Positions 41,003-49,406 of a stretch of DNA of 64,000 nucleotides are shown here, in pieces (position 1 is the stretch's first letter; every line of letters begins with the position of its first letter). The translations under genes and the position numbers were made by a program. Source of the stretch: Cellulomonas sp. C5510 (GTDB taxonomy: Bacteria; Actinomycetota; Actinomycetes; Actinomycetales; Cellulomonadaceae); NCBI RefSeq assembly GCF_019797765.1, contig NZ_CP081862.1, forward strand, positions 1,054,001 through 1,118,000, written 5' to 3'. The notes under the pieces are model-generated. The model had not been told where the DNA came from. It saw only the letters and a program-made list of their open reading frames with translations, and did no database searches.

Positions 41003-42310
41003 ATGGCAGTGCAGCGGAAGACGGTCGTGGCGGGTGCCCTGGCGCTCGCCCTGCCGCTCGCCCTGGCGGCGTGCGGCGGCGACAGCAGCGGCGGGGGCGG
41101 CTCCGACGCCGACACCCTCACCATCTGGCACTACGAGAACGACGACTCGGCCATGGGCCAGGCGTGGAACAAGGCCATCGAGATCTTCGAGGACGAGCAC
41201 CCCGACGTCACCGTGAACGTCGAGAACCAGACGTTCGAGCAGATCCAGAAGAACGCCAAGATCTTCCTGACCGGCGACGACGTGCCGGACGTCATGGAGT
41301 ACAACAAGGGCAACGCCACGGCCGGGCAGCTCGCGTCGCAGGGCCTCATCACCCCGCTGACCGACGAGGCCGAGTCGCGCGGCTGGGACTCGACGCTGCC
41401 GGCGTCCATCCAGACCACCGCGCGCTACGACGAGCAGGGCCTCATGGGCTCCGGCGACTGGTACGGCGTGCCCAACTACGGCGAGTTCGTCGGCGTGTAC
41501 TTCAACCAGGACATGCTCGACCAGTACGGCATCGCCGTGCCGACCACGTTCGACGAGTTCGAGGCCGCCCTCGCGACGTTCCAGGAGAACGGCGTCACGC
41601 CGCTCGCCGAGGCCGGCGCGGAGTACCCGATGGGGCAGCTCTGGTACGAGCTCGTGCTGCACTACGCGGACCGCGAGCTGGTCGACGACTACCAGCTCTT
41701 CACGTCCGACGTCGACTTCCACGGCGACGCCTTCACGCAGGCGACCGAGAAGCTCGACGAGTGGATCAAGGCCGGCTACGTCGCGGCGGACTCCGCCGCG
41801 CTGACCGCGGAGGACATGGGCGTGTCGTTCATCAACGGCACGTACCCGTTCATGGTCTCGGGCTCCTGGTGGTTCGGGCGCCTGACCGAGGAGATCCCGT
41901 TCACCTGGGGCCAGACGCTGTTCCCGGAGAACACGATGCACCCGGGCTCCTCGGGCAACCTCTGGGTCGTCCCGGAGAACGCGGTCGCGAAGGACCTGGC
42001 GTACGACTTCATCGACATCACCCTGCGCCCCGAGGTGCAGGAGGTGCTCGGCCAGGCCGGCGGTCTGCCGGTCGCCGGTGACTCGTCCGCGATCACCGAC
42101 CCGAAGACGAAGGAGCTCACGGAGAACTTCGAGGCGATCCTCGATGACGACGGCCTGGCGTACTACCCCGACTGGCCGGTGCCGGGCTTCTACGACGTGC
42201 TGGTCTCGGAGTTCCAGTCGCTGATCAACCAGTCGAAGACCCCGTCCGAGGTGCTCGACGGCCTGTCCTCGGCGTACGAGTCGGGCAAGACGGACCTCCT
42301 CGAGGGCTGA
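41003..42310 (+). CDS. ABC sugar importer, solute-binding lipoprotein
   Basis: 435 aa, extracellular solute-binding family 1. Signal peptide with lipobox LALPLALAAC (Cys about residue 23), a Gly/Ser spacer, then the two-lobe fold: LTIWHYENDDSAMGQAWNKA, DVPDVMEYNKGNA, GVPNYGEFVGVYFNQD, and GSWWFGRLTEEIPFTWG; the tail GYVAADSAALTAEDM belongs to the ligand pocket region. ATG at 41003 has ggaggacgtgtg before it; GTG at 41000 is alternative. Heads an operon with two permeases, a GH31 and a GH1 enzyme, implying oligosaccharide ligands. Confidence 0.93.
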   Translation: MAVQRKTVVAGALALALPLALAACGGDSSGGGGSDADTLTIWHYENDDSAMGQAWNKAIEIFEDEHPDVTVNVENQTFEQIQKNAKIFLTGDDVPDVMEYNKGNATAGQLASQGLITPLTDEAESRGWDSTLPASIQTTARYDEQGLMGSGDWYGVPNYGEFVGVYFNQDMLDQYGIAVPTTFDEFEAALATFQENGVTPLAEAGAEYPMGQLWYELVLHYADRELVDDYQLFTSDVDFHGDAFTQATEKLDEWIKAGYVAADSAALTAEDMGVSFINGTYPFMVSGSWWFGRLTEEIPFTWGQTLFPENTMHPGSSGNLWVVPENAVAKDLAYDFIDITLRPEVQEVLGQAGGLPVAGDSSAITDPKTKELTENFEAILDDDGLAYYPDWPVPGFYDVLVSEFQSLINQSKTPSEVLDGLSSAYESGKTDLLEG

Positions 42311-42320
42311 CCCCGTCCAC

Positions 42321-42360
42321 CCGGCCGGCGCCCCGCGTCCCCCTGCGGGGCGCCGGCCGG
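42321..42360 (+). terminator. Intra-operon hairpin after the binding-protein gene
   Basis: Perfect 16-bp GC-only stem (42321-42336 with 42345-42360) with an 8-nt loop, 11 nt after the stop. Such hairpins protect the binding-protein mRNA end and lower permease expression, which suits the excess of binding protein over permease needed. No T-run, so partial read-through is expected. Confidence 0.7.
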
Positions 42361-42392
42361 GACCCTCCCGCCGCCTTCACCGAGGAGCAGCA

Positions 42393-43331
42393 GTGACCAC
42401 CGTCGACCGACCGCGGGTTCGCAACCGCCGCTCGCGCGACTGGCTCGGGTACCTCCCGTACCTCGTGCCCGGGCTGATCGCGTTCACCGTCGTCATCCTC
42501 ATCCCGTTCGGGATGAACATCTACTACAGCCTGCACAAGTGGAAGGGCGGCAACGCCCCGCTGCGCTGGTACGGGCTCGGCAACTACACCGACCTGCTGG
42601 CCGACGAGCAGTTCTGGACGTCGTTCCGCAACTCCGTCGCGATGATCGTCGCGATGGTGCTGGTGCCGACCGTGATCGGCCTGCTGCTCGCCACCACGCT
42701 GTTCGACGTGCTGGGCAAGCGGTTCGGCCCGCGGGTCGCCTCGGTGCTGCGCGCGACGTACTACCTGCCGCAGATCCTCCCCGTCGCCGTCGCGGGCGTG
42801 CTGTGGAACTGGATCCTCAACTCCCAGACCGGTGCCCTGAACGTGCTGCTGCGGGAGGTCGGTGTGACGGACCCGCCGAACTGGCTGGGGTCCACGACGA
42901 CGGCGCTGCCGACCGTGATGCTCGTGCTGATCTGGATCCAGATCGGCTACCCGGTCGTCATCTTCATGTCCGCGCTGCAGCGGGTCGACCCCGAGCTCTA
43001 CGAGGCCGCCGAGCTGGACGGCGCGGGCTGGTGGCACCGGTTCCGGGCCATCACGATCCCGCAGATCAAGCCGGAGACGTTCGTCATCACGCTCACGTGC
43101 ACGGTGGCGGCCCTCAAGGTGTTCGGCCCCATCTACGTGCTGACCCGCGGCGGCCCGGAGTCCTCGACGCTCGTGCCGAGCTACTACTCGTACCTGAACT
43201 TCTTCGACAAGTCGAAGGTCGGCTACGGCGCCGCGATCGCCAACGTCCTGACGGTCCTCATCATCGCCGTGGCCGTCGTGATCATGGTGCTGCAGGCCCG
43301 CAGCGCCCGCCGCGAGGAGGAGGGTCGCTGA
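42393..43331 (+). CDS. ABC sugar importer, permease 1 (MalF-like)
   Basis: 312 aa, six membrane helices, family BPD_transp_1. The EAA loop that docks the ATPase is YEAAELDGAGWWHRFRAITIPQI (about residues 208-230; the core is EAAELDGAG). The N-terminus is cytoplasmic and basic (RPRVRNRRSRD). GTG at 42393 with gaggagcag upstream. Its stop overlaps permease 2 by one base. The ATPase subunit is not encoded here; actinomycetes often share MsiK-type ATPases. Confidence 0.93.
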   Translation: MTTVDRPRVRNRRSRDWLGYLPYLVPGLIAFTVVILIPFGMNIYYSLHKWKGGNAPLRWYGLGNYTDLLADEQFWTSFRNSVAMIVAMVLVPTVIGLLLATTLFDVLGKRFGPRVASVLRATYYLPQILPVAVAGVLWNWILNSQTGALNVLLREVGVTDPPNWLGSTTTALPTVMLVLIWIQIGYPVVIFMSALQRVDPELYEAAELDGAGWWHRFRAITIPQIKPETFVITLTCTVAALKVFGPIYVLTRGGPESSTLVPSYYSYLNFFDKSKVGYGAAIANVLTVLIIAVAVVIMVLQARSARREEEGR

Positions 43332-44257
43332 TGGCCGCCCCGATCGAGACCGTCCCGTCCGTGGCGCCGCGCCGGGCCCTGGGCTCCCGCCGCCCGCCGA
43401 CGCCGCTGCGGTCCAGCGAGACCGACCGCCGGCACCGCCGCGGCACCGCCCGCTGGTTCGTCCTGGCCGCCGCGGTCGTCGTCGCGGTGCTCATGCTCGT
43501 GCCGTTCGTCATCATGGTGCTCAACGCGTTCAAGGCGCCGGCGGACTACTCGCAGAACGGCCCGCTGTCGTGGCCGGCGGAGTTCTACACCGAGGGTCTG
43601 CGGAGCTTCTGGACCCGCGTGGACTTCCCGGAGAAGCTGGTCAACTCGGTCTGGATCTCCGGCACGGTGGCCGTGTTCGGCGTGACGCTGTCGCTGCTGT
43701 CGGCGTACGCGCTCGGCGTCGGGCGGGTCAAGGGCCGGATGTGGGTCGTCACGCTGTTCCTGCTGGCGAACATGCTCCCGCAGGAGGTGCTCGTCTACCC
43801 GCTGTTCCAGATGGCGCAGGAGGTGGGCCTGTCCAACAACCAGTGGTCGGTCATCATCATCTTCACCGTCATCCAGGCGGCGTTCGGCACGTACCTGCTG
43901 TCGTCAGTGCTCGGCACGTTCCCGCGGGCGCTGCTCGAGGCGGCGTCGCTGGACGGCGCCGGCCGGTGGCGCACGCTCTGGGGCGTCGTGTTCCCGGTGG
44001 TGCGGCCGACCCTGAGCGTGCTGCTCATCTTCTTCTTCATCTGGACGTGGAACGAGTTCTTCATCCCGCTGGTCATGCTCACGACCAACGCCACCCAGAC
44101 GATCCCCGTCGCGCTCGCCTCCCTCCAGGGCGACCGCATGATGGACGCGCCGACCACGAACGCGGGCGCGCTCGTCTCGATGGTCCCCGCGATCATCTTC
44201 TTCCTGATCTTCCAGCGGACCCTGACCCGCGGGATCACCGCGGGCGCGGTCAAGTAA
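43331..44257 (+). CDS. ABC sugar importer, permease 2 (MalG-like)
   Basis: 308 aa, six helices. The EAA loop is LLEAASLDGAGRWRTLWGVVFP (core EAASLDGAG). A 40-residue Arg-rich cytoplasmic N-terminus is present. ATG at 43331 overlaps permease 1 (TGATG), so the two are translationally linked, as usual for a 1:1 complex. Followed by 13 nt and the GH31 gene in the same transcript. Confidence 0.93.
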   Translation: MAAPIETVPSVAPRRALGSRRPPTPLRSSETDRRHRRGTARWFVLAAAVVVAVLMLVPFVIMVLNAFKAPADYSQNGPLSWPAEFYTEGLRSFWTRVDFPEKLVNSVWISGTVAVFGVTLSLLSAYALGVGRVKGRMWVVTLFLLANMLPQEVLVYPLFQMAQEVGLSNNQWSVIIIFTVIQAAFGTYLLSSVLGTFPRALLEAASLDGAGRWRTLWGVVFPVVRPTLSVLLIFFFIWTWNEFFIPLVMLTTNATQTIPVALASLQGDRMMDAPTTNAGALVSMVPAIIFFLIFQRTLTRGITAGAVK

Positions 44258-44270
44258 GGGCAGCGCATCC

Positions 44271-46544
44271 ATGAAGTTCACCGACGGCTACTGGCAGAAC
44301 CTGCCCGGGGTCGACATCCTGCGTCCACGATCGGTCGACGAGGTCGTGGTCGGCGACCGGGGTCTGACCGCGTACGCCGGCGTGCGGCGGCTGGAGACCC
44401 GCGGCGACTCGCTCAACCACCCGCTCGTCACGATCACGCTCGACTCGCCCGCCGAGGGGGTGCTCGGCGTGACGATCGAGCACCACCAGGGCGGGGTGGA
44501 CCGCGGCCCGGTGTTCGCCGTCGCGGACGAGCGCCCGCACGTCGTCGTCACCGGTCCCACCGCGGACGACCCGCGCGCCTCCCTCACCACCGGCAACCTC
44601 ACGGCCCGCGTCGCGACGGCGGGGGAGTGGGCGCTCGACGTCGAGGTGGACGGGCGCGTCGTCACGGGGGCGACGTCCCGCGGCGTCGGGATCGTCACGG
44701 ACGCCGACGGCCGGCAGTTCGTGCGCGAGCAGCTCGCGCTAGGGGTCCGCGACCACGTCTACGGCCTCGGGGAGCGGTTCACCGCGTTCGTGAAGAACGG
44801 GCAGTCCGTCGACGTCTGGAACGCCGACGGCGGGACGTCGTCCGAGCAGGCGTACAAGAACGTGCCGTTCTACCTGACCGACGCCGGGTACGGCGTGTTC
44901 GTCGACCACCCGGGGCACGTCTCGTTCGAGGTCGGATCGGAGGTCGTCTCGCGCACGCAGTTCAGCGTCGAGGGGCAGCGGATGCGCTACTACGTCATCG
45001 CGGGGCCCGCCCCGAAGGACGTGCTGCGCCGGTACACCGCCCTGACCGGACGGCCCGCGCGGGTGCCGGACTGGTCGTACGGCCTGTGGCTGTCGACCTC
45101 GTTCACCACGGACTACGACGAGCAGACGGTGACGTCGTTCGTCGACGGCATGGCCGAGCGCGGCCTGCCGCTGTCGGTGTTCCACTTCGACTGCTTCTGG
45201 ATGCGCCGGTTCCACTGGAGCGACTTCGTGTGGGACCCGGCGACGTTCCCGGACCCCGAGGGGATGCTGGAGCGGCTGCACGAGCGGGACCTGCGGGTGT
45301 GCGTGTGGATCAACCCGTACATCGCCCAGCGCTCGCGCCTGTTCGCCGAGGGCCGGGAGCGCGGGTTCCTCGTGACCCGCCCGGACGGCTCGGTGTGGCA
45401 GTGGGACCTGTGGCAGGCCGGCATGGCGCTCGTGGACTTCACGAACCCGGACGCCGTCGCCTGGTACCAGGGCGAGCTCCGCGCGCTGCTCGACATGGGC
45501 GTCGACTGCTTCAAGACCGACTTCGGCGAGCGGATCCCCACCGACGTGGTCTGGCACGACGGCTCGGACCCCGAGCGGATGCACAACTACTACACGCACC
45601 TGTACAACAAGGCGGTCTTCGACCTGCTGACCGAGGAGCGCGGGGAGGGCGAGGCGGTGCTGTTCGCCCGCTCCGCGACGGCCGGCGGCCAGCAGTTCCC
45701 GGTGCACTGGGGCGGCGACTGCGAGTCGACGTTCGTGTCGATGGCCGAGTCGCTGCGCGGGGGCCTGTCGCTCGCGTCGTCGGGCTTCGGCTTCTGGTCG
45801 CACGACATCGGCGGCTTCGAGGGCACGCCGGACGCCGCCGTCTTCAAGCGCTGGCTGGCGTTCGGGCTGCTGTCGTCCCACTCCCGGCTGCACGGGTCCG
45901 GGTCGTACCGGGTGCCGTGGGCCTACGACGACGAGTCGGTCACGGTCACCCAGCGGTTCACGGAGCTCAAGCTCTCGCTGATGCCGTACCTGTCGGCGGT
46001 CGGCCGCGAGGCGCACACCGACGGGCTGCCGGCGATGCGGCCGATGGTGCTCGAGTTCCCGGACGACCCCGGCGCTGCGACGGTGGACACCCAGTACCTG
46101 CTGGGGTCGTCGGTGCTCGTCGCGCCGGTGTTCTCGGCGGAGGGCGACGTGGACGTGTACGTGCCGGAGGGGGAGTGGACCTCGCTGCTCGACGGCTCGC
46201 GGGTCTCCGGCCCGCGGTGGCACCGCCAGCGCCACGGCTTCGACTCGCTGCCGGTCCTGGTCCGCCCGGACACGGTGCTGCCGGTCGGCGCCCGCACGGA
46301 CCGGCCCGACTACGACCACGCCGAGGGCGTCACCCTGCGGCTGTTCGGGTTGGCGGACGGGCACGACTCGGTCACGCGGGTGGCGCGGCCCTCGGGCGGC
46401 GAGGCGGTGTTCCGGGTGACCCGCGCGGGCGACCGCGTCCGTGCGGAGGTCACCGGCGACGCGCCGGCCGCCTGGGGCCTGGCCCTCGGGCTGGGCGCGC
46501 CGGTCGCGGCGTCCGGCTCCGTGCTGGAGGTCCCCGCGACCTGA
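44271..46544 (+). CDS. yicI: Alpha-xylosidase, GH31 (YicI type)
   Basis: 757 aa, cytoplasmic (no signal peptide). Close to E. coli YicI along its length, including the start MKFTDGYW and GTSSEQAYKNVPFYLT. Catalytic residues: Asp417 (nucleophile, in CFKTDFGERIPTDV) and Asp483 (acid/base, in HWGGDCES). YicI-type features TTDYDEQTV, HFDCFWMRRFHW and WSHDIGGFEG are also present. YicI enzymes release alpha-xylose from isoprimeverose and xyloglucan oligomers, while ordinary GH31 alpha-glucosidases lack the trimer-forming PFY segment. Placement behind the importer fits import followed by de-xylosylation. Start ATG at 44271, 13 nt after permease 2, with a weak SD (agggcagc). Confidence 0.93.
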   Translation: MKFTDGYWQNLPGVDILRPRSVDEVVVGDRGLTAYAGVRRLETRGDSLNHPLVTITLDSPAEGVLGVTIEHHQGGVDRGPVFAVADERPHVVVTGPTADDPRASLTTGNLTARVATAGEWALDVEVDGRVVTGATSRGVGIVTDADGRQFVREQLALGVRDHVYGLGERFTAFVKNGQSVDVWNADGGTSSEQAYKNVPFYLTDAGYGVFVDHPGHVSFEVGSEVVSRTQFSVEGQRMRYYVIAGPAPKDVLRRYTALTGRPARVPDWSYGLWLSTSFTTDYDEQTVTSFVDGMAERGLPLSVFHFDCFWMRRFHWSDFVWDPATFPDPEGMLERLHERDLRVCVWINPYIAQRSRLFAEGRERGFLVTRPDGSVWQWDLWQAGMALVDFTNPDAVAWYQGELRALLDMGVDCFKTDFGERIPTDVVWHDGSDPERMHNYYTHLYNKAVFDLLTEERGEGEAVLFARSATAGGQQFPVHWGGDCESTFVSMAESLRGGLSLASSGFGFWSHDIGGFEGTPDAAVFKRWLAFGLLSSHSRLHGSGSYRVPWAYDDESVTVTQRFTELKLSLMPYLSAVGREAHTDGLPAMRPMVLEFPDDPGAATVDTQYLLGSSVLVAPVFSAEGDVDVYVPEGEWTSLLDGSRVSGPRWHRQRHGFDSLPVLVRPDTVLPVGARTDRPDYDHAEGVTLRLFGLADGHDSVTRVARPSGGEAVFRVTRAGDRVRAEVTGDAPAAWGLALGLGAPVAASGSVLEVPAT

Positions 46545-46647
46545 CGCACGTCCGCCGTCCGGCGGCGGGGCGCGGCCGGGTCGCCGCGTCCCGCCACCGG
46601 GAGCAGCCGGACGGCACCGGCCCACCCGCTCCTGCGGCCACGAGTCG

Positions 46648-46661
46648 CGGGAGCGCTCCCA
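46648..46661. promoter_or_regulatory. CebR/CelR-like operator upstream of the GH1 gene
   Basis: CGGGAGCGCTCCCA, 13 of 14 positions of the known CebR/CelR box (TGGGAGCGCTCCCA) of cellulolytic actinomycetes, 72 nt before the GH1 start. This links the gene to the cellobiose regulon; the matching repressor is not encoded in this window. A second LacI-like palindrome (TCGTATCGATTCGA) lies at 46671-46684. Confidence 0.75.
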
Positions 46662-46732
46662 CGCCGTGTATCGTATCGATTCGACAGGGTTGTCCCCGGA
46701 CGGCCCGCCACCCGACCCCCTCGAGGACAGCC

Positions 46733-48187
46733 ATGCCGACCACCCGTCCGTCCGGACGCCAGTTCCCCGCCGACTTCCTGTGGGGCTCCGCCACCGCCTC
46801 CTACCAGATCGAGGGGGCCGCCACCGAGGGCGGCCGCGGCCCGTCGATCTGGGACACGTTCTCGGCCCGCCCGGGCGCCGTGCTCAACGGCGACACCGGT
46901 GACGTCGCCGCCGACCACTACCACCGGGTCCCCGAGGACGTCGCGCTCATGCAGCAGCTCGGCCTCCAGGCGTACCGCCTGTCGATCGCGTGGCCGCGCG
47001 TCCAGCCGGACGGCTCCGGTGCGTGGAACGACGAGGGGATCGCGTTCTACGTCGACCTCGTGGACCGCCTGGTCGCCGCCGGCATCGCGCCCGTCGTCAC
47101 CCTGTACCACTGGGACCTGCCGCAGGCGCTCGAGGACGCCGGCGGCTGGGGCAACCGCGAGACCGCCTACCGGTTCGCCGAGTACGCCCGGAAGATGGCC
47201 GAGGTGCTGGGCGACAAGGTCACCGTGTGGACCACGCTCAACGAGCCGTGGTGCTCCGCCTACCTCGGCTACGCGTCCGGCGTGCACGCGCCCGGCCGCA
47301 CCGAGCCCGCCACCTCGCTCGCCGCGGTCCATCACCTCAACCTCGCGCACGGCCTGGCCGCCCGGGCGGTGCGGGAGGTGCTCGGCGATGCCGCGCAGAT
47401 CTCCATCACGCTCAACCTCCACGTGACCCGTGCCGCCTCCGACGCCCCCGAGGACGTCGCCGCCAAGCGGCAGGTCGACCTGGTCGCCAACGAGGTGTTC
47501 CTGCAGCCGCTCCTCGAGGGCCGCTACCCGCAGGACGTGCTGCCCCAGACCGCGCACCTGACCGACTGGTCGTTCGTGCAGGACGGGGACCTGGAGCTCA
47601 TCCGCGTCCCGATCGACCTGCTGGGCGTCAACTACTACTCCACCGGCAAGGTGCAGCGGCTCCAGGGCGAGCCGGTGGTCGGCGACGGCACCCCGGGGCC
47701 GGACGGCCACAAGTCCTCGGTCGTCAGCCCGTGGGTCGGCTGCGACGACGTCGAGTGGCTGCCGCTGCCCGGCCCGCACACCGCCATGGGCTGGAACATC
47801 GAGCCCGAGGGCCTCACCGAGCTGCTGCTCGACCTGCACCGCCGCTACCCGGGCCTGCCCATGGCGGTCACGGAGAACGGCGCCGCGTTCTCCGACGAGG
47901 TGTCCGCCGACGGCCGCGTCCACGACCTGCCGCGCGTCGAGTACCTGCACGACCACATCGACGCCGTCGGTGCGGCGATGGACGCCGGCGCCGACGTGCG
48001 CGGGTACTTCGTCTGGTCGCTCATGGACAACTTCGAGTGGGCGTACGGCTACGACCGCCGGTTCGGCATCATCCGCGTCGACTACCCGACGGGCGAGCGC
48101 ACCCTGAAGGACTCGGCGCTCTGGTACCGCGACCTCGTCGCCACCCGGACCATCGCGCCGGCGGAGACGGCCGCGACGCTGTCCTGA
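46733..48187 (+). CDS. Beta-glucosidase, GH1 (cytoplasmic)
   Basis: 484 aa, no signal peptide. GH1 barrel with N-terminal signature FLWGSATASYQIEGA, acid/base Glu171 in TLNEPWC and nucleophile Glu381 in VTENGAAF; the aglycone/glucose-binding FVWSLMDNFEWAYGYDRRFG is intact. It hydrolyses imported cellobiose or glucosyl ends left after xylose removal. ATG at 46733 has a weak SD (gaggacagcc). Separate from the GH31 stop by 188 nt with its own CebR-type box, so it is probably a second transcription unit. A strong terminator follows at 48202. Confidence 0.93.
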   Translation: MPTTRPSGRQFPADFLWGSATASYQIEGAATEGGRGPSIWDTFSARPGAVLNGDTGDVAADHYHRVPEDVALMQQLGLQAYRLSIAWPRVQPDGSGAWNDEGIAFYVDLVDRLVAAGIAPVVTLYHWDLPQALEDAGGWGNRETAYRFAEYARKMAEVLGDKVTVWTTLNEPWCSAYLGYASGVHAPGRTEPATSLAAVHHLNLAHGLAARAVREVLGDAAQISITLNLHVTRAASDAPEDVAAKRQVDLVANEVFLQPLLEGRYPQDVLPQTAHLTDWSFVQDGDLELIRVPIDLLGVNYYSTGKVQRLQGEPVVGDGTPGPDGHKSSVVSPWVGCDDVEWLPLPGPHTAMGWNIEPEGLTELLLDLHRRYPGLPMAVTENGAAFSDEVSADGRVHDLPRVEYLHDHIDAVGAAMDAGADVRGYFVWSLMDNFEWAYGYDRRFGIIRVDYPTGERTLKDSALWYRDLVATRTIAPAETAATLS

Positions 48188-48201
48188 CCCACGCCGCCGC
48201 G

Positions 48202-48239
48202 CCGGGGGCGGTCACCGCGAGGGCGGTGGCCGCCCCCGG
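48202..48239 (+). terminator. Terminator after the GH1 gene
   Basis: 17-bp stem with one G-U pair: 48202-48218 against 48223-48239, loop gagg. Starts 14 nt after the stop. Ends the sugar locus. Confidence 0.75.
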
Positions 48240-48261
48240 GTGCGTCCGGGATCATGGGGGC

Positions 48262-48573
48262 GTGCCCTCGACCCGTCGCTCCGGCAAGCGCCCGTACTCC
48301 GCGGAGCACGTCCCGCTCGACCTCGAGCGCGTGCGCGGCGGGCGCACGTCCGAGGAGGGCCCCGACGGCACCTGGACGGTGCAGCGCGTCGCCGGGTCCG
48401 AGCGCACCTACCGGTGCCCGGGCTGCGACCAGGAGATCGCGCCCGGCACGCCGCACGTCGTCGCCTGGGCGGCCGACGGCTTGTTCGGGGCGGACGCGGC
48501 GCTCGCCGACCGGCGGCACTGGCACGCGGCGTGCTGGTCGGCGCGGGGACGCCGGCGGCCCACCCGGCGGTGA
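48262..48573 (+). CDS. Zinc-ribbon-like hypothetical protein (103 aa)
   Basis: A basic N-terminus (RRSGKRPYSAEHVPLDLERV), then a segment typical of an actinobacterial conserved protein: TWTVQRVAGSERTYRCPGCDQEI and later HVVAWAADGLFG, RRHWHAACW. The CPGC pair plus HWHAAC could bind one zinc. GTG at 48262 is 22 nt after the GH1 terminator; a GATCAT hexamer (48250-48255) 6 nt before it suggests a leaderless start. Homologues are often annotated as ATP/GTP-binding protein, without experimental basis that I know of. Function unknown. Confidence 0.65.
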   Translation: MPSTRRSGKRPYSAEHVPLDLERVRGGRTSEEGPDGTWTVQRVAGSERTYRCPGCDQEIAPGTPHVVAWAADGLFGADAALADRRHWHAACWSARGRRRPTRR

Positions 48574-48597
48574 GGGGAGCCGGCGCGCGCCCCGGAC

Positions 48598-48603
48598 TAC
48601 GCT
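48598..48603 (+). promoter_or_regulatory. -10 element of the alpha/beta hydrolase gene
   Basis: TACGCT eight bases before the ATG at 48612. No ribosome-binding site precedes the ATG, so the message is probably leaderless or nearly so. -35 not recognised. Confidence 0.4.
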
Positions 48604-48611
48604 CGACGGCG

Positions 48612-49406
48612 ATGACCACCGACGCCGCCTCCACCGCCATCCGCTCGCTGACCGTCCTGCCCGCGCACCGCGAGGACGTCGAGCTGCACACCGCCGACGG
48701 CCTGACGCTCGTCGGCGAGCTCGCCCTCCCCGTCCACCCCGACGGGACGCCGAAGACCCCGGCCGCGACGCTGGTCACGCTGCACCCGCTGCCGACGCAC
48801 GGCGGGTACATGGACTCGCACGTGCTGCGCAAGGCGGCCTGGCGGCTGCCGGCGCTCGCCGACATCGCGGTGCTGCGGTTCAACACCCGCGGCACGTCCA
48901 GCCCGCGGGGCACCTCGCAGGGGGCGTTCGACGAGGGGCGGTCGGAGAAGCTCGACGTGCACGCCGCCATCGAGCTCGCCGAGTTCCGCGACCTCCCGCA
49001 CCCCTGGCTCGTCGGGTGGTCCTTCGGCACCGAGCTCGCACTCATGCACGGCCTCGACCCGGTCGTCGAGGGCGCCGTGCTGCTGTCCCCGCCGCTGCAC
49101 CGCGCCACCGACGCGGACCTCGACGCCTGGGACGCCGACGGCAAGCCGCTCGTCGTCCTGGTGCCCGAGCACGACGACTACCTGCGCCCCGCCGAGGCCC
49201 GCGAGCGGTTCGCGCGCGTGCACCAGGCCGAGGTGATCGGCGTCGACGGCGCGAAGCACCTGTGGGTGGGGGAGGCGTACGTCCGCCGCGTGCTCGACGA
49301 GGTCGTCCGGCACGTCCGGCCCGGCTTCCCCGTGCCCCTGCCGACCACCTGGGACGGCCCGAGCGAGCAGGCCGCCACCGGGAACGCCCCCGAGGAGGAC
49401 GCATGA
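48612..49406 (+). CDS. Alpha/beta hydrolase
   Basis: 264 aa. Core serine-hydrolase fold: LHPLPTHGGYMDSHVLRKAAW (oxyanion region), FNTRGTSSPRGTSQG, nucleophile elbow VGWSFGTEL (Ser in GWSFG), LVVLVPEHDDYLRP (acid) and the histidine in GAKHLWVGE. The HPLP...SPRG pattern is that of the acyl-peptide/dienelactone-like 'hydrolase of the alpha/beta superfamily' group. Overlaps the next gene by 4 nt (ATGA); the two hydrolases are co-translated. Substrate unknown. Confidence 0.8.
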   Translation: MTTDAASTAIRSLTVLPAHREDVELHTADGLTLVGELALPVHPDGTPKTPAATLVTLHPLPTHGGYMDSHVLRKAAWRLPALADIAVLRFNTRGTSSPRGTSQGAFDEGRSEKLDVHAAIELAEFRDLPHPWLVGWSFGTELALMHGLDPVVEGAVLLSPPLHRATDADLDAWDADGKPLVVLVPEHDDYLRPAEARERFARVHQAEVIGVDGAKHLWVGEAYVRRVLDEVVRHVRPGFPVPLPTTWDGPSEQAATGNAPEEDA

